In this document: positions 38,881-44,450 of the stretch, piece by piece | Layout: every line of letters starts with the position of its first letter | Numbering within the stretch: position 1 is the stretch's first letter | From: an uncultured Bacteroidota bacterium | GTDB taxonomy: Bacteria; Bacteroidota; Bacteroidia; Chitinophagales; LD1 | NCBI GenBank assembly: GCA_903889265.1 | Contig: CAISWS010000004.1 | Location: forward strand, 1-44,450 | DNA length: 44,450 nt | Direction: 5' to 3' | Made by a program: the position numbers and the translations under genes | Notes under the pieces: generated by a model | The model's database searches: none | Told to the model about the DNA's origin: nothing | What the model saw: only the letters and a program-made list of their open reading frames with translations

Positions 38881-40515
38881 ATGCAGAAATTATACGTATT
38901 TATTACCGTTTTACTGGTATTGGCGGGCATAAACAGCTATAGCCAATCAGGCTATTTTTCTGGCTCGTTGCAAACCAATACCAACTTTTTTATCCGCGAC
39001 CCCAAAATTGGGGCTTATAACATGCCCCAATACGATAACTTTAAAATAGGTACGGATGCCTGGTTAAACCTTAACTATACCAACGAAAAATTCGGGTTGG
39101 AGATTGGCGTAAGGCTTGATTGTTTTTATAACTCAATATTGCGCGTGCCCACATCGCCATATACCGGTGTTGGCCTGGGAAATTTTTTCATCAAAAAAAG
39201 AATTAAGGATTTCACATTTACCGGAGGTTACCTGTACGACCAGATTGGCAGTGGTATATTATACCGCGCTTATGAAGAACGGACACTTGCCATTGACAAT
39301 GCATTATTAGGTGTAAGGGCAGAATACAATTATAAAGATCTGATTAAAATAAAAGCGTTTGGAGGGGTACAGAAATTGAAATTCTCTATTCAGGCGCCCA
39401 TTATTTTAGGCTGTAACATAGAGGGCAATGCCAACCTGGGAGATAAGGTGCGCATGGTACCCGGTGCAGGAATTATTGACCGCAGTGAGGACCAGAATAC
39501 CATGAACCAGATAGTTTCCACTATCGAATCGTACGATACCATCGGCCGGTTTGTTCCCAAGTATAATACATATGCTTTTACCATTTACAATACCCTTACT
39601 GCAGGCGATTTCAGCTGGTATATTGAAGGGGCTTATAAAACCAAAGAGGCTATCAGGGATAATGAATTGCACGAAATAAACGATTCGCTTATCAACGCTG
39701 CCGGAAACTGCGTGTATACCTCCGTAAATTATGCCCATAAAGGTTTTGGAATAACCCTCCAGTTTAAGCGCACCCAGGATTTTTACTTCCACGTTTCGCC
39801 AAATCCTACCGAGTCAACTTTTGATGGTGAGATGAATTTTATTCCGCCGGTTTCGCGCGAAAATTCATTGCGGCTTCCTTCCCGGTATTTTGCACCTTCA
39901 TTGGAAAGCCATGAGCTTGCTTTTTCAGAAGATGCAAGCTACGCGCCCAGCAAAAAACTTACTTTTGAGTTATGCGGCTCGTATGTTCGCGACTTGTTGA
40001 TGAAGCAGTTTGACCCAGTTTCGTTACCATTTTTCGGCGAAGGGTTCATTTCAGCAACTTACAAGCCTACCCGTGCCCTGGAACTTCAACTGGGTTTCCA
40101 ATACGTTCGTTATAACAAATTTGTTTACCAGCAGGATGGAGCGCCCAACGTTGATTCATATACCCCTTTTGCCGAGTGGCAGTATAAGATAGACAAGAAG
40201 AAGTCTATCCGCATGGAACTTCAATACCAGCGGGTGCTTTTAGATTACGGTCAATGGCTTTATGGGTTGCTGGAATTTAACGTGGCGCCGCATTTTTCAG
40301 TAGCCGTTTCAGATATGTGGAACTTTAAACCTAACCCTGAGGTTAACCCTAATGCCAACCACTATTATTCGGTATTTGCCGGTTATACCCAGGGTTCGCT
40401 GGCATTTACCCTGGCTTATGTAAAGCAGGTTGAAGGTATTGTTTGCACAGGTGGCGTGTGTCGCATAGAACCTGCTTTTAGCGGTGTTAAGTTTGGAATA
40501 ACCGCAACTTTTTAA
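38881..40515 (+). CDS. DUF6029-like secreted/outer membrane beta-rich protein
   Basis: Signal peptide; GSLQTNTNFFIRDPKIG...YDNFKIGTDAWLNLNYTNEKFGLEIGVRLDCF; alternating aromatic strands; C-terminal Phe (GVKFGITATF). Confidence 0.7.
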   Translation: MQKLYVFITVLLVLAGINSYSQSGYFSGSLQTNTNFFIRDPKIGAYNMPQYDNFKIGTDAWLNLNYTNEKFGLEIGVRLDCFYNSILRVPTSPYTGVGLGNFFIKKRIKDFTFTGGYLYDQIGSGILYRAYEERTLAIDNALLGVRAEYNYKDLIKIKAFGGVQKLKFSIQAPIILGCNIEGNANLGDKVRMVPGAGIIDRSEDQNTMNQIVSTIESYDTIGRFVPKYNTYAFTIYNTLTAGDFSWYIEGAYKTKEAIRDNELHEINDSLINAAGNCVYTSVNYAHKGFGITLQFKRTQDFYFHVSPNPTESTFDGEMNFIPPVSRENSLRLPSRYFAPSLESHELAFSEDASYAPSKKLTFELCGSYVRDLLMKQFDPVSLPFFGEGFISATYKPTRALELQLGFQYVRYNKFVYQQDGAPNVDSYTPFAEWQYKIDKKKSIRMELQYQRVLLDYGQWLYGLLEFNVAPHFSVAVSDMWNFKPNPEVNPNANHYYSVFAGYTQGSLAFTLAYVKQVEGIVCTGGVCRIEPAFSGVKFGITATF

Positions 40516-40517
40516 TT

Positions 40518-41408
40518 TTGCAGACTATGAAGTATCTTTTGTTGAGCGCTGCCACAGTTTTTTATATTTCATTTCTCTCCTCATGCAAGGAGGTTGGACC
40601 TGATATAAACCTGCATGGAAACGCCAATTCGGTTTCAGATACCAGCTATATTGAATCGCCTGTTGCAACACCTGCTGCAAAAAATGTTTTGATTGAAGAA
40701 TTTACAGGGGTAAATTGCCCAAACTGTCCTCAGGGCCATGCAGAAGTTACAAGCCTGCAAGCTCAATACCCGGGACGTGTTGCAGCTGTAGCTTTGCACG
40801 CTAATAACAGTCTTGATCAACCATTTCCATTCAGTGCACAAAATCTGATTACTACAAGTTCAACAAATCTTCTTACCTATCTGATGGATCCTGGCTTTGA
40901 GCCTTGCGCCGGCATAGACCGACAATTGTTTCCGGGCCAGGGAAACTACATTTTAACCGACAGGGGCTTTTGGGCAGGTTTTGTGCAAACCGAAATTACG
41001 CTTACCCCCCAGGTAAATATTTTGCTTACCAGTAAATATAATGCTGCAAATAGCCAGGAAACAGTTATTGCCGAAGTACATTATACTCAAAATGTAACCC
41101 AGCCCAATAACATCACCATTGCGCTTACCGAAGACAGCGTTTTAACTGCACAATTAAACGGCCCAACTACTATTGATACCTTTTACGTGCACAACAATGT
41201 TTTGCGCAATATCCTTACCGGCACCACTGGCGACAACGTAGCTTACAACCCAACCGTTACGCTTGATGCGGGAAGGGTAGTTCGGTTGGTTTACCAGACC
41301 ACTTTGAATTCCATTTGGAAACCACAGAATATGCACGTATTAGCCTTTGTGCATGAGCATGCCACGTCACAGGTAGTTTACCAGGCGGCAATAATACCTC
41401 TGAACTAA
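40518..41408 (+). CDS. Omp28-related lipoprotein (thioredoxin-like CPNC)
   Basis: Lipobox FLSSC; NVLIEEFTGVNCPNCPQGHAEVTSLQAQYPGRVAAVALHANN; 2 nt after the DUF6029-like gene. Confidence 0.88.
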   Translation: MQTMKYLLLSAATVFYISFLSSCKEVGPDINLHGNANSVSDTSYIESPVATPAAKNVLIEEFTGVNCPNCPQGHAEVTSLQAQYPGRVAAVALHANNSLDQPFPFSAQNLITTSSTNLLTYLMDPGFEPCAGIDRQLFPGQGNYILTDRGFWAGFVQTEITLTPQVNILLTSKYNAANSQETVIAEVHYTQNVTQPNNITIALTEDSVLTAQLNGPTTIDTFYVHNNVLRNILTGTTGDNVAYNPTVTLDAGRVVRLVYQTTLNSIWKPQNMHVLAFVHEHATSQVVYQAAIIPLN

Positions 41409-41422
41409 GTTCCTACATTTTT

Positions 41423-41430
41423 TAGATTTG
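41423..41430 (+). promoter_or_regulatory. Candidate -7 element for pheT (TAGATTTG)
   Basis: Matches TAnnTTTG 8 nt upstream of the pheT ATG; -33 element weak. Confidence 0.4.
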
Positions 41431-41438
41431 CCCTTACT

Positions 41439-43874
41439 ATGAAAATTTCCTATAACTGGCTGAAACAATACGTTGATTTTAATTTAACGCCCAAAGACCT
41501 CGGTGAAGTGCTTACCGGCGTGGGCCTTGAAGTGGAAGACATTATCCCATTTGAAACCGTACAAGGCGGGTTGGACGGTGTGGTAATAGGCGAAGTGAAG
41601 GAGTGCGGCAAGCACCCCGATGCGGATAAGTTATCCGTAACAAAAGTGGATGTTGGCACCGGCGAGTTGCTGCAAATTGTTTGCGGTGCGCCCAACGTAG
41701 CTGCAGGTCAAAAAGTGCTGGTTGCTTTGGTGGGCTCAACTTTATACCCAACCAAAGGCGAAAAGCTTCAGATTAAAAAGGCAAAAATACGGGGTATTGA
41801 AAGCTTTGGCATGATATGCGCCGAAGATGAATTAGGCCTGGGTGAAAGCCATGCCGGCATTTTGGTTTTACCTGCTGAAACCAACTTGGGATTGAAAGCT
41901 GCCGAGTATTTTAAAATAGAAAAGGATTACACTTTAGATGTTAACCTTACCCCAAACCGTGCCGATGCCAACTCGCATATTGGCGTTGCACGCGACCTGG
42001 CAACTGCGTTAAACATTGCCTACAAATCGAAAGTAAATTTTGTAAAACCTGACCTTACAAAGTTTACGATTGCCTCTGTTATTAACCCAAAGCCAATTTC
42101 AATAGAAGTGGTGGATAAAGAAGCTTGCCTGCGTTATTCCGCCATCAGTATTTCTGATGTTACAATAAATGAATCTCCCGATTGGCTGAAGAACAGGCTT
42201 AAAGCTATTGGCGTAAGGCCCATCAACAACATTGTTGATGCTACCAATTATGTGTTGCACGAGTACGGACAGCCACTACATGCATTTGATGCTGATAAAA
42301 TTGCAGGTGGTAAAGTAATTATCACAAAACTGGCAGAAGGCACAGTATTTAAAACACTGGATGATAAAGACATTAAACTAAGTGCTGAAGACCTGATGAT
42401 TTGTGATGCAGAAAAAGGATTGTGCATAGCGGGTGTTTTTGGAGGGGCAAACAGTGGAGTCAGCGAAACCACCAAAAATATTTTTTTGGAAAGCGCCAAT
42501 TTCTCAGCCACCGGAATAAGAAAAACTGCTACCCGTCATGGCTTGCGGACGGATGCTGCCACCCATTTTGAAAAAGGCTGTGACCCCAACATTACAGTTG
42601 ACGCCTTAAAAAGAGCGGCCCTTCTCATCGCCGAATTAAGCGGGGGAAAAATTTCATCAGAAATTACAGACCTGTACCCAAAACCAGTTGAAGGATGGAG
42701 ATTTGAAGTATCGTACGAACGAATGCTCCGGCTTGCCGGATTCCCGATAGCCAAAGAGGTAATTAAAGAAATACTGCAAAGGCTTGAAATAAAAATTGAA
42801 AAGGAGGACGGCGACTCCTTGCACTTGTTAGTACCCGCTTTTAAAATTGATGTAAAGCGCGAGGCAGATGTGGTTGAAGAGCTGATTCGTATTTATGGCT
42901 ATAACAGCTTTACCATATCCAAAACATTAAAATCAAGCATTTCATACAGCCCGGATATTGACGTACAGAAAACAGAAAACCAGGTTGCTGATATGTTAAG
43001 CGGTGCGGGCTTTAACGAAATATGGACTAACTCCATTACTCAATCGAAATTTGAAGAGGACGGGCATTTAAAACAGCAAACAGTTAAACTCCTAAACAGC
43101 GAAACATCTGAACTCGACTCGTTGCGAACATCCATGCTTTATTCGGGCTTGGAGGTAATTGCATACAACAACAACCGCAAGGCAACTAATTTACGCCTTT
43201 ACGAATTTGGAAAAACATACACCAAAACAGATGGCCGGTATACTGAAGCACGCCACCTGACGATTTTTTTAAGCGGAGAAACGGCTGAAGACAACTGGCT
43301 TGAAAAAGGTGTCGCAATAAGCTTCTACTCTCTTAAAAGTCATGTATTAAACGTGCTGGGCAAACTGGGCCATCATCATTTTGAGACTGTAATTGGCGAA
43401 ACCTCACCTTACACCTTTAGCCTTACGCTTAAAAACGAAGGCATTGAAATTGCGAAACTAGGGAGCGTTGCAAAGCAAATTCTTTCAAAATTTGATATAA
43501 AGAATGAAGTGTTTTTCGCAGACCTGAACTGGGATTATCTGCTTGAAAAAACCAGGTTCCACAAAGTTGAATTTTCCGAATTGCCTAAGTTCCCCTCGGT
43601 AAGAAGGGATTTGGCCATGCTGCTTAACGAAGAAGTTCAATTTGAAGCCATAGAGAAAATTGCCACCGCAGAATCTAAAAAGCTGCTGCAGGAAGTTTCG
43701 TTGTTTGATGTTTACAAAGGCGATAAAATAGAAAAGGGCAAAAAGAGCTACGCAGTAAGCTTCATCTTTCAACACCCGGACAAAACCCTTACAGACCAGG
43801 AAATTGAAAAATTAATGGGCAGGTTAATGGGTAAGTATGAGAATGAGTTGGGGGCAGTTATCAGGAAGGGATAG
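41439..43874 (+). CDS. pheT: Phenylalanine--tRNA ligase beta subunit
   Basis: MKISYNWLKQYVDFNL, tRNA-binding domain VVIGEVKECGKHPDADKLSVTKVDVG, DVNLTPNRADANSHIGVARDLA, B5 and ferredoxin-fold anticodon-binding domains. Confidence 0.97.
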   Translation: MKISYNWLKQYVDFNLTPKDLGEVLTGVGLEVEDIIPFETVQGGLDGVVIGEVKECGKHPDADKLSVTKVDVGTGELLQIVCGAPNVAAGQKVLVALVGSTLYPTKGEKLQIKKAKIRGIESFGMICAEDELGLGESHAGILVLPAETNLGLKAAEYFKIEKDYTLDVNLTPNRADANSHIGVARDLATALNIAYKSKVNFVKPDLTKFTIASVINPKPISIEVVDKEACLRYSAISISDVTINESPDWLKNRLKAIGVRPINNIVDATNYVLHEYGQPLHAFDADKIAGGKVIITKLAEGTVFKTLDDKDIKLSAEDLMICDAEKGLCIAGVFGGANSGVSETTKNIFLESANFSATGIRKTATRHGLRTDAATHFEKGCDPNITVDALKRAALLIAELSGGKISSEITDLYPKPVEGWRFEVSYERMLRLAGFPIAKEVIKEILQRLEIKIEKEDGDSLHLLVPAFKIDVKREADVVEELIRIYGYNSFTISKTLKSSISYSPDIDVQKTENQVADMLSGAGFNEIWTNSITQSKFEEDGHLKQQTVKLLNSETSELDSLRTSMLYSGLEVIAYNNNRKATNLRLYEFGKTYTKTDGRYTEARHLTIFLSGETAEDNWLEKGVAISFYSLKSHVLNVLGKLGHHHFETVIGETSPYTFSLTLKNEGIEIAKLGSVAKQILSKFDIKNEVFFADLNWDYLLEKTRFHKVEFSELPKFPSVRRDLAMLLNEEVQFEAIEKIATAESKKLLQEVSLFDVYKGDKIEKGKKSYAVSFIFQHPDKTLTDQEIEKLMGRLMGKYENELGAVIRKG

Positions 43875-43905
43875 TTTATTATCTTTATTCTGATAAGCAG
43901 AAGCC

Positions 43906-44087
43906 ATGACCATCGTTATAAAAAAAACGGCACTAAAGAGCTCATAGAATCCAAACTCGCACGTTTCTATGCCTTGCGTGGTAAACGCAAGGTAAAGGGT
44001 TTCAATGCCGCAAAATACAGGGGCAAGCTGAAAGGAGTCTATGGCAATGGTTTGGATTACCAAAAACGAGTAAGGGATGAATGGTGA
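43906..44087 (+). pseudogene. Frameshifted VapB-like antitoxin remnant
   Basis: MTIVIKK then a frame change in an A run (43918-43927), continuing NGTKELIESKLARFYALRGKRKVKGFNAAKYRGKLKGVYGNGLDYQKRVRDEW*. Confidence 0.6.
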
Positions 44088-44352
44088 AAACAGATTACTT
44101 GTTGATACCAACATGCTCATTGTGTTGCTTGATGGAAATCAATTAGCTTCGGAAATGCTTCAGGATAAATTACTTTATTACTCCTTTATCACCGAAATTG
44201 AATTACCCGGGCTACAATAACTGCAGCACAAAAAAGGTTTATTGAAAATGTGCTTGCTGACCTTAACAAGATTAGCTATAGCGATAAGATTGAGAAAGCT
44301 ACTATTACCCTGAAGCAAAAAAAGAAGATTAAACCCGGATTTTGCAGTTAGA
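44077..44352 (+). pseudogene. Frameshifted VapC-like PIN-domain toxin remnant
   Basis: MNGENRLLVDTNMLIVLLDGNQLASEMLQDKLLYYSFITEIELPGLQ* (44077-44220), then in another frame ITAAQKRFIENVLADLNKISYSDKIEKATITLKQKKKIKPGFCS* (to 44352); start overlaps the antitoxin stop. Confidence 0.65.
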
Positions 44353-44450
44353 TTTAAGTTTTAAGGGATAAAGGGATTGTAACATCTCTGGCAAGCTTGA
44401 GCAAACCGTCCATCCAAGCACGTTTTTCCATTCTGACAGCTAACTTTAGT

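Noticed and set aside
43824-44120. 98-aa minus-strand ORF at the end of pheT
   Set aside because: Overlaps the pheT 3' end and the plus-strand toxin-antitoxin remnant, whose protein-like sequence explains the region better.

Overview
This looks like a Bacteroidota chromosomal segment: T9SS sorting domains, SprB/CHU_C adhesins, TAnnTTTG promoters, and Rny/OdhAB/LpdA housekeeping genes. Most of it is core genome: a coiled-coil/zapA/rny cluster, clpX-clpP, odhA-odhB-lpdA, rpsT, radC and pheT. Accessory parts are: two large paralogous lectin-PKD-SprB-repeat-CHU_C adhesins (about 14 versus 5 SprB repeats); a minus-strand block with a eukaryote-like (plant-type) 7-dehydrocholesterol reductase next to a cytochrome P450; a GH105-like hydrolase followed by an uncharacterised lipoprotein; and a secreted CxxC/T9SS cluster. 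Points worth a second look: the DHCR7-P450 pair, a structured 6S-like candidate RNA between zapA and rny, a LytTR regulator whose phospho-acceptor Asp appears to be Asn, a decayed VapBC-like module at the right edge missed by the ORF track, a palindromic element directly after the odhA stop, a 27-bp perfect terminator palindrome, and micro-duplications in the SprB repeats. I did not find a clearly new defence or mobile system. No CRISPR array, tRNA, rRNA or transposase was recognised. All family calls come from reading motifs by eye; no database searches were run.
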